Shown: positions 23,798 to 31,916 of the stretch, in pieces
How the letters are laid out: the number at the start of each line of letters is the position of its first letter
Position numbering within the stretch: position 1 is the first letter of the stretch
Assembly: GCA_023410595.1 (NCBI GenBank)
Contig: JAEYPO010000009.1
Coordinates: 124,001-188,000 of the forward strand
Length of the DNA: 64,000 bases
Source: Bacillota bacterium
GTDB taxonomy: Bacteria; Bacillota; Clostridia; Christensenellales; SZUA-584
Direction: 5' to 3'
Made by a program: the position numbers and the translations under genes
The notes under the pieces: generated by a model
The model's database searches: none
What the model saw: only the letters and a program-made list of their open reading frames with translations
What the model was told of the DNA's origin: nothing

Positions 23798-24316
23798 CTA
23801 TATATACCTTCTCACCCGTCTCATATACTCCCTGTATTCGTCTCCGAATTTCTCTATGCACCACCGCTCCTCAGAGAGTATGATAGCGTGCGTCGATATC
23901 TGAAAAACGACGAGTATTGCAAGCAGTATGAGCGACTTAGCCATCAGGGTGCACCCTAGGAAGTATATGAAATACGCGACATACATGGGGTTGCGCGATA
24001 CGCCGTACAGCCCGGCCGTGTTTATGCCGCTTGTCTTCGGCCTCGCGTAGCTGACGACCGACGCGGCGTACAGCACCGCCCCGGCGATATACACAGCAAG
24101 TCCGATAAAGAACCATAGAGAATCCGAGGTAACAGTAAGGAAGCACAAGTAAACTATAGCCCCCGGCCCAGTCATTTGATATACCCAATAGGCCGCTTTC
24201 TCGCTTCCTTCGAGCGGCGCGAAATGCGCGGCGCGGGAGAGCGCCTCGCGGCTTAAAAGCCCCAGCAGCCAGTACCGTATAAGTATTATAGGTATGACTA
24301 AAAAACCCGCGTTCAA
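23798..24316 (-). CDS. Isoprenylcysteine carboxyl methyltransferase-like membrane protein
   Basis: A 172-residue integral membrane protein with about four or five helices, of the ICMT/PEMT superfamily. The signature lies in the C-terminal half: GLYGVSRNPMYVAYFIYFLG, then a late EERWCIEKFGDEYREYMRRV segment that contributes to SAM binding. Bacterial members probably methylate lipids or small molecules; the substrate here is unknown. The start appears to be TTG 24316, one base after the stop of the methyltransferase gene before it, with AGGGG upstream, so the two are co-transcribed. Confidence 0.75.
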   Translation of the reverse strand: MNAGFLVIPIILIRYWLLGLLSREALSRAAHFAPLEGSEKAAYWVYQMTGPGAIVYLCFLTVTSDSLWFFIGLAVYIAGAVLYAASVVSYARPKTSGINTAGLYGVSRNPMYVAYFIYFLGCTLMAKSLILLAILVVFQISTHAIILSEERWCIEKFGDEYREYMRRVRRYI

Positions 24317-24317
24317 A

Positions 24318-25121
24318 CTACTTAACCCCTATCCTCATCCTGTAGCCGAAGTCTATTTCAAACGTTCCCCCGCCCAGCGCGGCGTGGGCCGCGTCTTTAA
24401 ACTTCTCCAGCCCGGAAGTTATCAGCTCCGGCTTTGCTTTGAGCACGCTCTGCAGGCCGCCCTGGCTAATGACAAGCTTAATAAACCGCTCGGCGTCACA
24501 CGCTTCCCTGCTTGAAAACACTATCTCCCGGGCGTACCTGAAGTACCCGCTGCTTTTAATGTTCTCAAGGTGCCTGTTCTTGTCCCAATACCTGAAGCTT
24601 CTTTTAAGCTCCGGGCAAACGTCTTCCGCCTCCTTCACCGCCCGCATCATTTCCTCAAACGCCTTCTCCGCTTTCCAGCTGCACACGGGCGGCCAGTCGC
24701 AGTCCACGGTCGCGAATATGCCGTCATGCTTAAGTATCCTGTTTATCTCGGCAAGCGTCGCTCCCGGCTCCATCCAGTGGAACGACTGCGAGCAAACGAC
24801 CGCGTCAGCGCACCCGTCATTAAGCCCCGTGTCGTGCCCGAAGCCTTGCCTGAACGTTATGTTGCCTTCCGCCTTTTTCTGCGCCTCGGCGAGCATGTCG
24901 GCGCTCGGCTCTATGCCGACCGCCTCGCCGCATTTGCCCTTCCAGACCAGAGTCGAAAGGCCTGTGCCGCAGCCTAAGTCCGCCACACACTGCGGCTTTC
25001 TTCCCAGATATTTTGTAATGACCTCCACCGGATAAAGCGGCATCGCGGGCCTTGATTCGTCGTAGACCTTAGCGAACCCCTTGAACCTGTCGGCATTTAT
25101 CTCCGCCCCTGTTTTATCCAT
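24318..25121 (-). CDS. Class I SAM-dependent methyltransferase
   Basis: A 267-residue cytosolic methyltransferase of the Methyltransf_11 (UbiE-like) group. Motif I is VADLGCGTGLSTLVW, the acidic loop is VGIEPSADMLAEA, and CSQSFHWMEPGATLAEINRIL is the typical motif III region. The preceding KVYDESRPAMPLYP is common in small-molecule methyltransferases of this type. It is followed immediately by the membrane methyltransferase gene. The substrate is unknown. Confidence 0.88.
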   Translation of the reverse strand: MDKTGAEINADRFKGFAKVYDESRPAMPLYPVEVITKYLGRKPQCVADLGCGTGLSTLVWKGKCGEAVGIEPSADMLAEAQKKAEGNITFRQGFGHDTGLNDGCADAVVCSQSFHWMEPGATLAEINRILKHDGIFATVDCDWPPVCSWKAEKAFEEMMRAVKEAEDVCPELKRSFRYWDKNRHLENIKSSGYFRYAREIVFSSREACDAERFIKLVISQGGLQSVLKAKPELITSGLEKFKDAAHAALGGGTFEIDFGYRMRIGVK

Positions 25122-25138
25122 AAAACCTCCAGTTTAAT

Positions 25139-25780
25139 CTAAATATACTTGCTCGCTTCTTTAACGCTTAATGGAGCGAGCTTGTGCGACTTAAGGAACG
25201 CTCTCACCCATTCCGGGTCAGTCTTCGAATATTCGCGCAGCGCCCAGCCTATTGCCTTGTTTATAAAGAACTCCTTTGAGCCGAGGTTCTTTTCTATAGC
25301 CTCCGCCAAAAATGCGGTGTCCGTGTCCTTCTTAAGGTGTAGCTGGAATATTATAGACATGCGGCGAAGCCACATATTATCGCTCGTCATCCAGGCTTTA
25401 AGCTCCTGCTTTATCTGCGGGTATTTTGCGGACATCAGCCCCAGCGGTATGTTGAAATTATCGACGGTATCCCACCATGAGTTACTTGTTATGAGCCACT
25501 CTATGCGCCCTAAGTCCTCCGGCGTTAGGCTGTCCTTTATCTGCAGCACGTAACCTATCGCGAGGTAATGGAACTCCCGCTCCGGCTTTGCGTAACATTG
25601 CTCCACGAACGCCCAGTCTATGCCTTTTTCTTTCTTCTTCGCTTTTAGAAACTCTTTTGTCAGTGCTACCCTTTCGGGCTTCTGAATTCCTAAGAACTTA
25701 AACTGGTCTTTTAGGTACGCAGACATTCCCGCGGCTTTTTCAGGGTTCGCGCCCGCTTCCAGCGTTTTAAATATATCCAT
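25139..25780 (-). CDS. DNA alkylation repair enzyme, AlkD-like
   Basis: A 213-residue all-helical HEAT-like repeat protein of the AlkC/AlkD glycosylase family, which removes bulky or cationic alkylated bases. Matching segments are LKDQFKFLGIQKPERVALTKE, REFHYLAIGYVL, SNSWWDTVDNFN (holding the conserved catalytic-site tryptophan and aspartate) and KEFFINKAIGWALREYSKTDPEWV. ATG 25780 with AGGGTGA upstream is preferred over an earlier in-frame TTG. It lies 17 bases upstream of the methyltransferase gene in the same orientation. Confidence 0.9.
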   Translation of the reverse strand: MDIFKTLEAGANPEKAAGMSAYLKDQFKFLGIQKPERVALTKEFLKAKKKEKGIDWAFVEQCYAKPEREFHYLAIGYVLQIKDSLTPEDLGRIEWLITSNSWWDTVDNFNIPLGLMSAKYPQIKQELKAWMTSDNMWLRRMSIIFQLHLKKDTDTAFLAEAIEKNLGSKEFFINKAIGWALREYSKTDPEWVRAFLKSHKLAPLSVKEASKYI

Positions 25781-25809
25781 ACTATTCACCCTCAAAAGTA
25801 TATTACATA

Positions 25810-25887
25810 CTACTGCTTGCGCCGCACATCCGCGGGATAAAGCCTGATATATTCATCTATTGTCGAATACTGTCTTTCTTTTTCCAT
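25810..25887 (-). pseudogene. Remnant of a DUF1801-like gene
   Basis: A 25-codon frame encodes MEKERQYSTIDEYI followed by RLYPADVRRKQ and a stop. The TIDEYIxLxPxDV pattern is the start of DUF1801 (YdhG-like) proteins, which normally run to more than 100 residues. Nothing downstream continues the family, so it is probably a truncated remnant, although expression of a tiny peptide cannot be excluded. Confidence 0.5.
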
Positions 25888-25964
25888 AGCCGCACCTTTT
25901 TTCCTTAATAATTCTTATTATAACATAAGCCTGTCCATAACTATTACATGTCATATCGTGTTTA

Positions 25965-26495
25965 TCACTTGAACAGCAGCTTGCAGACAATAACGCTGGA
26001 TATTAGCCCCGAAGCTTCGGCTATTAGCGACGCGGGCACAACGTAGCGCGTCTTTTTTATGCCTACGCTGCCGAAATAAAGCGCGGTCGTGTAAAACAGC
26101 GTCTCGGAAGAACCCATGTGCGTGCTCGCCATACGGCCTATAAAGCTGTCCGGGCCGTAGCGCTGCAGTATGTCGGTAAGCAGTCCGATGCCGGCGCTGC
26201 CCGAAAACGGCCTCATAAGAGCGAGCGGCAATATTTCGGGCGGTATGCCGAGTGGAGAGAGCATGGGCCCCAGCGCATTCTTTATATAATCGATGCAGCC
26301 CGAAGCCGTAAATATGTTTATAGCGAATATGAAGCCCACGACGAACGGCAGTATGCGTACGACTGTATCAAGGCCCTGCTTCGCGCCTTCGACAAACTTG
26401 TCGTACACCGCCACCCTCTTTATTATGCCGAATATCACTATACCCGCGATGAACACCGGCACGAACGCCGCCGATATGTACGTTACCGCTTGCAC
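25965..26495 (-). CDS. spmB: Spore maturation protein B
   Basis: A 176-residue membrane protein of the nucleoside-recognition (Gate) fold that works with SpmA in late spore core dehydration. The start is a GTG at 26495 with GGGGGGAAG directly upstream, giving MQAVTYISAAFVPVFIAG; the open frame upstream is spmA in another frame. Hallmarks are VEGAKQGLDTVVRILPFVVG, ALMRPFSGSAGIGLLTDI and RMASTHMGSSETLFYTTALYF. It overlaps spmA by 13 bases. Confidence 0.94.
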   Translation of the reverse strand: MQAVTYISAAFVPVFIAGIVIFGIIKRVAVYDKFVEGAKQGLDTVVRILPFVVGFIFAINIFTASGCIDYIKNALGPMLSPLGIPPEILPLALMRPFSGSAGIGLLTDILQRYGPDSFIGRMASTHMGSSETLFYTTALYFGSVGIKKTRYVVPASLIAEASGLISSVIVCKLLFK

Positions 26496-27067
26496 TTGCT
26501 TCCCCCCTGCATTATCTTTCCCGCTATTATCGCCACCGCCGCCGATACGAAGGTCACTATTAACGCCGAAACCACTATCTCCGCGGGCGATTTCGAGCCT
26601 GCCGCGCTGCGCAGCGCTATTACGGTAAGCGGCAATATCTGCACAGACGATGCGTTGACAATAAGGAACATACACATGGGGTCCGACGCCCTCTGTTTAT
26701 CAGGGTTCAGATCCTGAAGCTCTTTCATGGCTTTAAGGCCGAACGGCGTCGCCGCGTTACCCATGCCCAGCATATTAGCCACTATATTGAGCGTTATGTA
26801 CCCGCTCGCCGCCCCGTCCGGCACGCCGGGGAACAGCAGCCTTATTATCCGCCTCATCTTTTTTGCAAGCGCCGCGACGAGCCCTGCCTCGTTTGCAATG
26901 TTAAGAACGCCGAGCCACAGTGCGTACGCGCCGATAAGGCTTACGCACAGCAGCGCCGCGTCCTTCGCTCCGTTTATCGCTGCCTCGGATACCGCCTGCG
27001 CGTTACCCGTCAAAAGGCCGACCGCGGTACCTATAACAATAAGAACGGCCCAGATATAATTGACCAT
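26483..27067 (-). CDS. spmA: Spore maturation protein A
   Basis: A 194-residue integral membrane protein, partner of SpmB, also with a Gate domain: INGAKDAALLCVSLIGAYAL, then LGMGNAATPFGLKAMKELQ, then MFLIVNASSVQILPLTVIAL. GGGAGGAAAA precedes ATG 27067. The spmAB pair marks the organism as a spore former; expression in the mother cell late in sporulation is known for the family. The gene lies divergent from the abrB-like gene, leaving about 180 A+T-rich bases for both promoters. Confidence 0.95.
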   Translation of the reverse strand: MVNYIWAVLIVIGTAVGLLTGNAQAVSEAAINGAKDAALLCVSLIGAYALWLGVLNIANEAGLVAALAKKMRRIIRLLFPGVPDGAASGYITLNIVANMLGMGNAATPFGLKAMKELQDLNPDKQRASDPMCMFLIVNASSVQILPLTVIALRSAAGSKSPAEIVVSALIVTFVSAAVAIIAGKIMQGGSKCKR

Positions 27068-27167
27068 TTTTCCTCCCGATAGACCTATTACTAATATATA
27101 TTCAATTGTGACATATTCTTATACAAATGAATTTTTATTGTTTTTTCCTTTTTTGGTCAATTTAATG

Positions 27168-27196
27168 TTGACAAAATACATGTATATTTGTTATAT
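27168..27196 (+). promoter_or_regulatory. Probable promoter of the AbrB-like gene
   Basis: TTGACA (27168-27173) and TTATAT (27191-27196) are separated by 17 bases. The spacer contains the palindromic TACATGTA, a possible autoregulatory site, since AbrB proteins bind A+T-rich bent DNA and often repress themselves. Confidence 0.7.
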
Positions 27197-27249
27197 TTTG
27201 ATATAGATAGGTTAATATCAATATTTTATTTTTTGGGGAGATGAAAAGT

Positions 27250-27489
27250 ATGAAATCAACAGGTATTGTAAGGAAAGTCGATTCGCTGGGACGTATAGTT
27301 CTTCCTATCGAATTGAGAAGAGTCATGGGCATCGATATCAAAGATCCTATCGAGATATTCGTGGACGATAGTCATATAGTCCTCGGCAAATATCAGCCCG
27401 CGTGTATTTTTTGTGACAGCGTTGTGGGAGTGACGGAATTCAAAGGCGCCAAGGTATGTGCCGAGTGTTTCGCAAAATTGAAAAAGTAA
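27250..27489 (+). CDS. abrB: AbrB/SpoVT-type transition-state regulator with zinc-ribbon tail
   Basis: A 79-residue DNA-binding protein. The N-terminal swapped-hairpin domain reads MKSTGIVRKVDSLGRIVLPI, then ELRRVMGI, with the LGRIVLP core and conserved arginines. The C-terminal domain has two CxxC pairs (C52/C55, C70/C73), the pattern of the AbrB subgroup with a zinc-binding multimerisation tail found in Clostridia. ATG 27250 is chosen because GGGGAG is nine bases upstream; the ATG at 27241 is too close to it. It converges on rsmI with a two-base gap, the same pairing as abrB/yabC in B. subtilis. AbrB proteins repress post-exponential genes. Confidence 0.9.
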   Translation: MKSTGIVRKVDSLGRIVLPIELRRVMGIDIKDPIEIFVDDSHIVLGKYQPACIFCDSVVGVTEFKGAKVCAECFAKLKK

Positions 27490-27491
27490 CG

Positions 27492-28298
27492 CTAAAGACT
27501 TAGTTTGTAAACTCGGTTTTTACTGATATTTAGTTCTTTGGATGCCGCATTGACGGCATCTTTTTTTGTCATTCCCAAGGCGAGCTTTTTATTAAGCAGC
27601 GCTGATATCTCGTCGTCGCCGATGTGCACTGTTTCCCGCTCTCTGCCGCTCGTTATTATTACGTACTCTCCCTTAACCTCGCCCGAAAACGCGACCTTTG
27701 CCTCGGCAGCCGTCGCGCGCAGCACGCTCTCGTGCATCTTTGTAAGCTCCTTGGCTACGGCGATTGGCCGCTCGGCCCCGCAGCTTTGCGTAATATCCGC
27801 AAGCGTTTGCTTCAGTCCGTGCGGGCTCTCGTATATTACGCAGGGCAGCGGGCTTGCCGCTATAGCCTCTATGCCGTTTTTTCTCTCGGCGGTTTTTTTG
27901 GAAAGGAACCCGTAAAACACAAAAGGCCCCGAAAACCCCGACAGCGTATATGCCGTGACCGCCGCGCATGCGCCCGGCACGGACGTTACCTCTATCCCCT
28001 CTTTTACGGCGTCAGCAACGAGCTCCGAGCCCGGGTCGGATATGAGCGGCGTGCCCGCGTCGGAGACGAGCGCTACGTTTTTGCCCTCTTTCAATATATC
28101 TATCAATTGCGCGCGCTTGTCAGCGCCGCTGTGCTCGTGGAAGCTGAAAAGCTTCGTTTTTATCTCGTAATGATTTAAAAGCTTTACCGTCCTGCGCGTA
28201 TCCTCGGCGGCTATTATGTCAGCCTCTTTTAGCACCCTTAGCGCACGCAGCGTTATGTCCTCAAGATTCCCTATAGGCGTCGCAACGATGTACAGCAT
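27492..28298 (-). CDS. rsmI: 16S rRNA (cytidine-1402-2'-O)-methyltransferase
   Basis: A 268-residue SAM-dependent tetrapyrrole-methylase-fold enzyme that methylates the ribose of C1402 in the decoding centre. Signature segments are MLYIVATPIGNLEDITLRAL, AAEDTRRTVKLL, LVSDAGTPLISDPGS and FYGFLSKKTAERK. ATG 28298 follows AGGAATAGCG and lies two bases after the trmN6 stop. The neighbourhood trmN6-rsmI-abrB is conserved from Bacillus to Clostridia. Confidence 0.96.
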   Translation of the reverse strand: MLYIVATPIGNLEDITLRALRVLKEADIIAAEDTRRTVKLLNHYEIKTKLFSFHEHSGADKRAQLIDILKEGKNVALVSDAGTPLISDPGSELVADAVKEGIEVTSVPGACAAVTAYTLSGFSGPFVFYGFLSKKTAERKNGIEAIAASPLPCVIYESPHGLKQTLADITQSCGAERPIAVAKELTKMHESVLRATAAEAKVAFSGEVKGEYVIITSGRERETVHIGDDEISALLNKKLALGMTKKDAVNAASKELNISKNRVYKLSL

Positions 28299-28300
28299 CG

Positions 28301-29044
28301 CTATTCCTCCATTCTGTATATGCTTTTCGCCTGCTTTGTATACGTTCCGTCCGCTTCGTATACCGCGAGCGGCGGCAGGAACTTGACGCCCGCAGCCGCG
28401 CCCTTGCGCCCCTCAACCAGCGCGAAATTCGGCGCCTCCGAGAGCCGCTGGGATACGAGCATTATGCGCTTGGGCTCTACCTTGTAAAAGCGCATTACCT
28501 CCATCAGCTCCGCGAACCGCTCCGTTCTGTATATGAGGTAAAGCCTGCCGCCCGTGCGCAGCAGCTTCGCCGCCGCCGCTATCACGTCCCTTAAAGTACA
28601 GCACACCTCGCGCTTCGCTATGTTAAGGTATTCGTTGGGGCTTGCCTTGCCCGATCCTGTTTTCTCGTACGGCGGGTTGGCGACGACGACGTCCAAGCCC
28701 GGCTTGATAAGCAGTGAGGCGCGCTTTAAGTCGCCCTGCACTACGTCTATGCTTTCTTCCAGCCCGCTTAACCTGACGCTTCTCCGTGCCATATCGGCAA
28801 GCGGCTGCTGAATCTCTAAGCCCGTTACATGTATGCCGCTTGTCCTTGCGCACATCAGTATCGGTATTATGCCGCAGCCCGTGCCAAGATCGACAGCGCG
28901 CTCGCCCTCCTTCATACTGGCAAAGTCCGCAAGCAGCACAGCGTCCGTGCCAAAAGGAAAATACGCCGGGTTCTGTATTATAGCGTACCCGTGCCCCAGG
29001 TCTTCTATTTTTTCGCCCTTATTGAGAGTAATATCAGTGTTCAT
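28301..29044 (-). CDS. trmN6: tRNA1(Val) (adenine-37-N6)-methyltransferase family
   Basis: A 247-residue class I methyltransferase of the TrmN6/YabB family. The SAM motif is VDLGTGCGIIPILM, followed by GLEIQQPLADMARRSV, and the N6-adenine catalytic motif is VVANPPYEK. It begins the trmN6-rsmI operon with ATG 29044, although the ribosome site ahead of it is weak. Relatives modify A37 of tRNA-Val; specificity is assumed from family and synteny. Confidence 0.9.
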   Translation of the reverse strand: MNTDITLNKGEKIEDLGHGYAIIQNPAYFPFGTDAVLLADFASMKEGERAVDLGTGCGIIPILMCARTSGIHVTGLEIQQPLADMARRSVRLSGLEESIDVVQGDLKRASLLIKPGLDVVVANPPYEKTGSGKASPNEYLNIAKREVCCTLRDVIAAAAKLLRTGGRLYLIYRTERFAELMEVMRFYKVEPKRIMLVSQRLSEAPNFALVEGRKGAAAGVKFLPPLAVYEADGTYTKQAKSIYRMEE

Positions 29045-29089
29045 TGAGATAGATTATGTCGGGAAATGGCGCTGCCCTTTCTAACCCGC

Positions 29090-29175
29090 AAAAGGGTTCC
29101 ACCCTTTAGAATCCCGCTTAAGGGGCACGCCCCTTAAGAATCCCTTCATTGCCCTGCCGCTTCGCGCCAGGGCGA
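29090..29175. repeat. Cluster of palindromes upstream of trmN6
   Basis: CTTAAGGGGC pairs with GCCCCTTAAG (29117-29138, two-base loop), GCCCTG pairs with CAGGGC (29151-29173), and AAAGGG/CCCTTT occurs before them. Two TTAGAATCCC or TTAAGAATCCC motifs repeat in the same block. It resembles the GC-rich repeat DNA near 21420 and separates the conserved operon from the A+T-rich gene to its right. Confidence 0.6.
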
Positions 29176-29266
29176 AATATTTAACTATTATACTACATTG
29201 GAGGAAAGGTTAAAACGGGGATGTATGAACTGAAATCCTATACTATAAATCCTTACGAAAATTCAG

Positions 29267-30151
29267 TTAGCTAATAAATTCAATATAAGCAACTTTTTCT
29301 TCTAAACCATGTTTATCATAAATAAATCTCTTTGTTCTATCTTTATAATATGAAATGGCCTCAAGTGTAGAAAACATAATACTACGAATGAATCTCATAC
29401 TATATCCAACAATATTACGCTTCATTTCATATGTAAATTCTGATATTACTTTATTACCATCCTCACTTGTTTTATATATATTATCTGGAATATAAATGTT
29501 AAAAACAATATTCTCTTGTTCAGTAATTCTAAATATTGCCCTGAACATTGGTCCAAGGAAACTACTTACTAGTTCTGAATCAACTGTTTCCTCTATTGTT
29601 TTTTCTCCTTCTTTAAGTATATAAACATTATCACTAGTTGCAAATGTCTTATAATGAACAAGACAATTACGCAAATCTATCAAGTATTTTGTTAAAGAAT
29701 CATTTGAATGCCTTTCATATATTGGACAGTTTGTCATACCTGTTTTTATGTCAGTTATAGATTTTGGTATACTTTTAGTTATAAACAAGGGAGCAGTTAA
29801 CTTAATTAGATTGTCTAGCGAAATACGTGCTAAATTAACCAATGCATAGAATTCATACATAAGGTATTGGCAAGAGGGTGAATATATGATTAATACATCT
29901 GGTTTCATGTCTGGGCTAGCATTTGACCTTGAAACAACACTATTCCCAATATCAGTATAATGTTTAATCAGATTTTGACAATGATAAACCAATCCTCGGA
30001 TATGCCATTCCGTTCTGTATGCTCTTATCTCCATATCAGGATTTTCTTTTAATAACTTTGATATCGAATTTCGTAAAACTAAAATTATCTGTGTTAATTC
30101 CGCTAAAAAAACATTTGTATTAATCGGATTGTGGTTCTGATTTTCACTCAT
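29267..30151 (-). CDS. A+T-rich orphan gene with a HEPN-like RNxxxH motif
   Basis: A 294-residue predicted cytosolic, mostly helical protein that I cannot place in a family. Near the middle it contains YLIDLRNCLVHYKTF, matching the Rx4H (often RN-x3-H) pattern of HEPN ribonuclease-type domains. The N-terminal half contains GLVYHCQNLIKHY and the C-terminal half is rich in aromatic and basic residues. Composition is strongly A+T rich compared with its neighbours, and repeats lie at one end, so horizontal acquisition is likely. AAAAGGAAAAAT precedes ATG 30151. A role in defence or as a toxin-like RNase is speculative. Confidence 0.55.
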   Translation of the reverse strand: MSENQNHNPINTNVFLAELTQIILVLRNSISKLLKENPDMEIRAYRTEWHIRGLVYHCQNLIKHYTDIGNSVVSRSNASPDMKPDVLIIYSPSCQYLMYEFYALVNLARISLDNLIKLTAPLFITKSIPKSITDIKTGMTNCPIYERHSNDSLTKYLIDLRNCLVHYKTFATSDNVYILKEGEKTIEETVDSELVSSFLGPMFRAIFRITEQENIVFNIYIPDNIYKTSEDGNKVISEFTYEMKRNIVGYSMRFIRSIMFSTLEAISYYKDRTKRFIYDKHGLEEKVAYIEFIS

Positions 30152-30221
30152 ATTTTTCCTTTTCTTATTAGATTGGGAATTAGTCCCCTGAGCGGGTCTA
30201 TGGGCAGAGCCCTTTCAATAT

Positions 30222-31022
30222 TCAGTCCTTCATCCCCAGATACTCCGCCGCTTTATCCGCTATATACAGCGTGTTACCGTTCTGGACAACGTAACCGAAA
30301 AACTCTTCAGCTTGTTTGTCCTTTCCGAGGTGTTTGTATATCTTAGCGCGCATGAACGCCGCATATACCATCTCGTAGTTGCTTAGCGCGTTCAAATGCA
30401 TTTCCCTGAACGCCTGCTCCGCGCCCTCATAGTCGCCCTCGGATATTGCTAAAGCGCGCGCGTCTTCATTGTATACGCGCTCGTATAAAACTGCCGCCTT
30501 GCCAGGTTTAAGTTCACCCAGCGCCTGCTTCATTCCAAAAAGAGCTTTTCTTGCCGTATCGGGCTTGCCCAGCTCCATGCAGTTAAGGAAGAACAAATGA
30601 TTCCAGCGCACGGCTTCCATCTTAGCGCAAGCCTTTTGCATAGAGGGCACGGAAGCTACGAGCGTGTCCGACGATTCCTGAAACTTGCCCGCCGCGTATA
30701 AGCCTTCGGCAATATAAAGATTCAGCATGAACATATTCTTTGGACGCTTCTTCTCTGACTCCTCCCTGAGCATCGTCCTCGCTTCCTTAACAAACACTTC
30801 GGGGCTGCAGTCGCGGTACAGCAGCTCTTTAAGCTTACGGTATTTATCAGTGCCGCTTTTAAGGTATGCGATTATGATGGCTGCGCCTATAGATAGAAGG
30901 GCAATAGTAAAATAATTACTCATTAGCCCTTCAGTAAAAGCCTTCACGATATAGAACGCCAATAAGATCGCAATGATGACTAAACATAATATCAGCCTGT
31001 TTTTTAACGTTGCCTGTTTCAT
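30222..31022 (-). CDS. Membrane protein with TPR-like cytoplasmic domain
   Basis: A 266-residue protein with two predicted N-terminal membrane helices (about 10-28 and 35-54), followed by a helical domain resembling tetratricopeptide repeats, for example LNLYIAEGLYAAGKFQESSD, YEGAEQAFREMHLNALSNYE and MRAKIYKHLGKDKQAEEFFG. The start is set at ATG 31022 (MKQATLKNR); AAAGGTGGAG lies somewhat far upstream and an in-frame GTG within it is an alternative. A scaffold role is typical for such repeats, but the partner is unknown. Confidence 0.65.
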   Translation of the reverse strand: MKQATLKNRLILCLVIIAILLAFYIVKAFTEGLMSNYFTIALLSIGAAIIIAYLKSGTDKYRKLKELLYRDCSPEVFVKEARTMLREESEKKRPKNMFMLNLYIAEGLYAAGKFQESSDTLVASVPSMQKACAKMEAVRWNHLFFLNCMELGKPDTARKALFGMKQALGELKPGKAAVLYERVYNEDARALAISEGDYEGAEQAFREMHLNALSNYEMVYAAFMRAKIYKHLGKDKQAEEFFGYVVQNGNTLYIADKAAEYLGMKD

Positions 31023-31075
31023 AAATGTTTTATTCTCCACCTTTACAGCGTTTTTTGCACAGAAAGTTTGCGTGC

Positions 31076-31762
31076 TTACTTTCTCATCCCCAGGCTGTTC
31101 GGGCATACCTTCCTGCACTCAAAGCAGTGTATCTTCCACTCGCCGCTGTTTTTCTCTCCGAACGCGTATTGCATGCACATACTTTGGTCTATCGTGTTAT
31201 CGCGCAGCGCCCCCGGAGGACAGCTTGATACGCACAGCCCGCAGTCCCCAGAGCACGGCTCGTAAGGCGCTATCGGGTCCGCCTCAAGCTTCGCCGAGGT
31301 AAGCACGCTCCCTAGCCAGAGCATATTGCCGTACTTTTCGTTCACGAGCAGCGTGTTCCTGCCCATTTTCCCGAGCCCTGATAGCACGGCCGCGTGCTTT
31401 AAGGATATCACACCGTGGAATTTTCCCTCTTCCTCGATGTATTCGTCGGGTCCAGTAGCGCCTATGGGCACGGCATCGTACCCCTCGTCAGCGATATACA
31501 GCGCAAGCTTCGAGGCGATAAGGTTAAGCTCTAGAGCTATGGTATTGCGCGCGACGGTATACGGGCTAGTGGATCTGGCGTTCATCGTGGTGGCGTTAAA
31601 CCTCATGCCGAAAATAATTACCGACTTGCACGACGGCAGCACGTCCAGCGGGTGGAACCCTTTGGGCGCATCCGTAAACCTTTCTTCATTTCCTATGCCG
31701 CAGATATCCGCCCCCAGCTTAAGTGCCTTTTCCTTGACGTTAAGCGCGTCCATTTCAAACAC
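31076..31762 (-). CDS. QueG-like double-cluster 4Fe-4S protein (short form)
   Basis: A 228-residue protein related to the C-terminal part of epoxyqueuosine reductase. Two Fe-S motifs are visible: PCSGDCGLCVSSCPPGAL and, near the end, HCFECRKVCP with an upstream MCMQYA. The N-terminal region AVLSGLGKMGRNTLLVNEKYG is the corrinoid-associated segment shared with QueG. Known QueG proteins are over 300 residues, so this short version, common in anaerobes, may have another substrate. The start is probably GTG 31762 (AAGGA five bases upstream); ATG 31753 is possible but badly spaced. Confidence 0.75.
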   Translation of the reverse strand: MFEMDALNVKEKALKLGADICGIGNEERFTDAPKGFHPLDVLPSCKSVIIFGMRFNATTMNARSTSPYTVARNTIALELNLIASKLALYIADEGYDAVPIGATGPDEYIEEEGKFHGVISLKHAAVLSGLGKMGRNTLLVNEKYGNMLWLGSVLTSAKLEADPIAPYEPCSGDCGLCVSSCPPGALRDNTIDQSMCMQYAFGEKNSGEWKIHCFECRKVCPNSLGMRK

Positions 31763-31868
31763 CCGCTTCCTTGATTGATTTCCTTAACATATTTCGACAT
31801 TCCGGCGCAATATCCTTGCATACTCATCCATAATTTTCCGGCGGAGCTTCCCGCCTTTTTTAGGGAAT

Positions 31869-31908
31869 AGAAATTATAAAAGCCATACCGCGACAACGAT
31901 ATGGCTCG
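31869..31908. repeat. Direct repeat copy 1 with AGCCATA hairpin
   Basis: AGAAATT, then AGCCATACCGC and CGATATGGCT. AGCCATA (31881-31887) pairs with TATGGCT (31900-31906). A nearly identical 40-base copy in the same orientation lies at 32509-32547, so the two copies bracket the cupin gene. The hairpin may also end the cupin transcript. Confidence 0.7.
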
Positions 31909-31916
31909 TAACCGTT

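Noticed and set aside
31076..31762. Functional epoxyqueuosine reductase (queG)
   Set aside because: About 100 residues or more shorter than known QueG; only a QueG-like assignment is justified.
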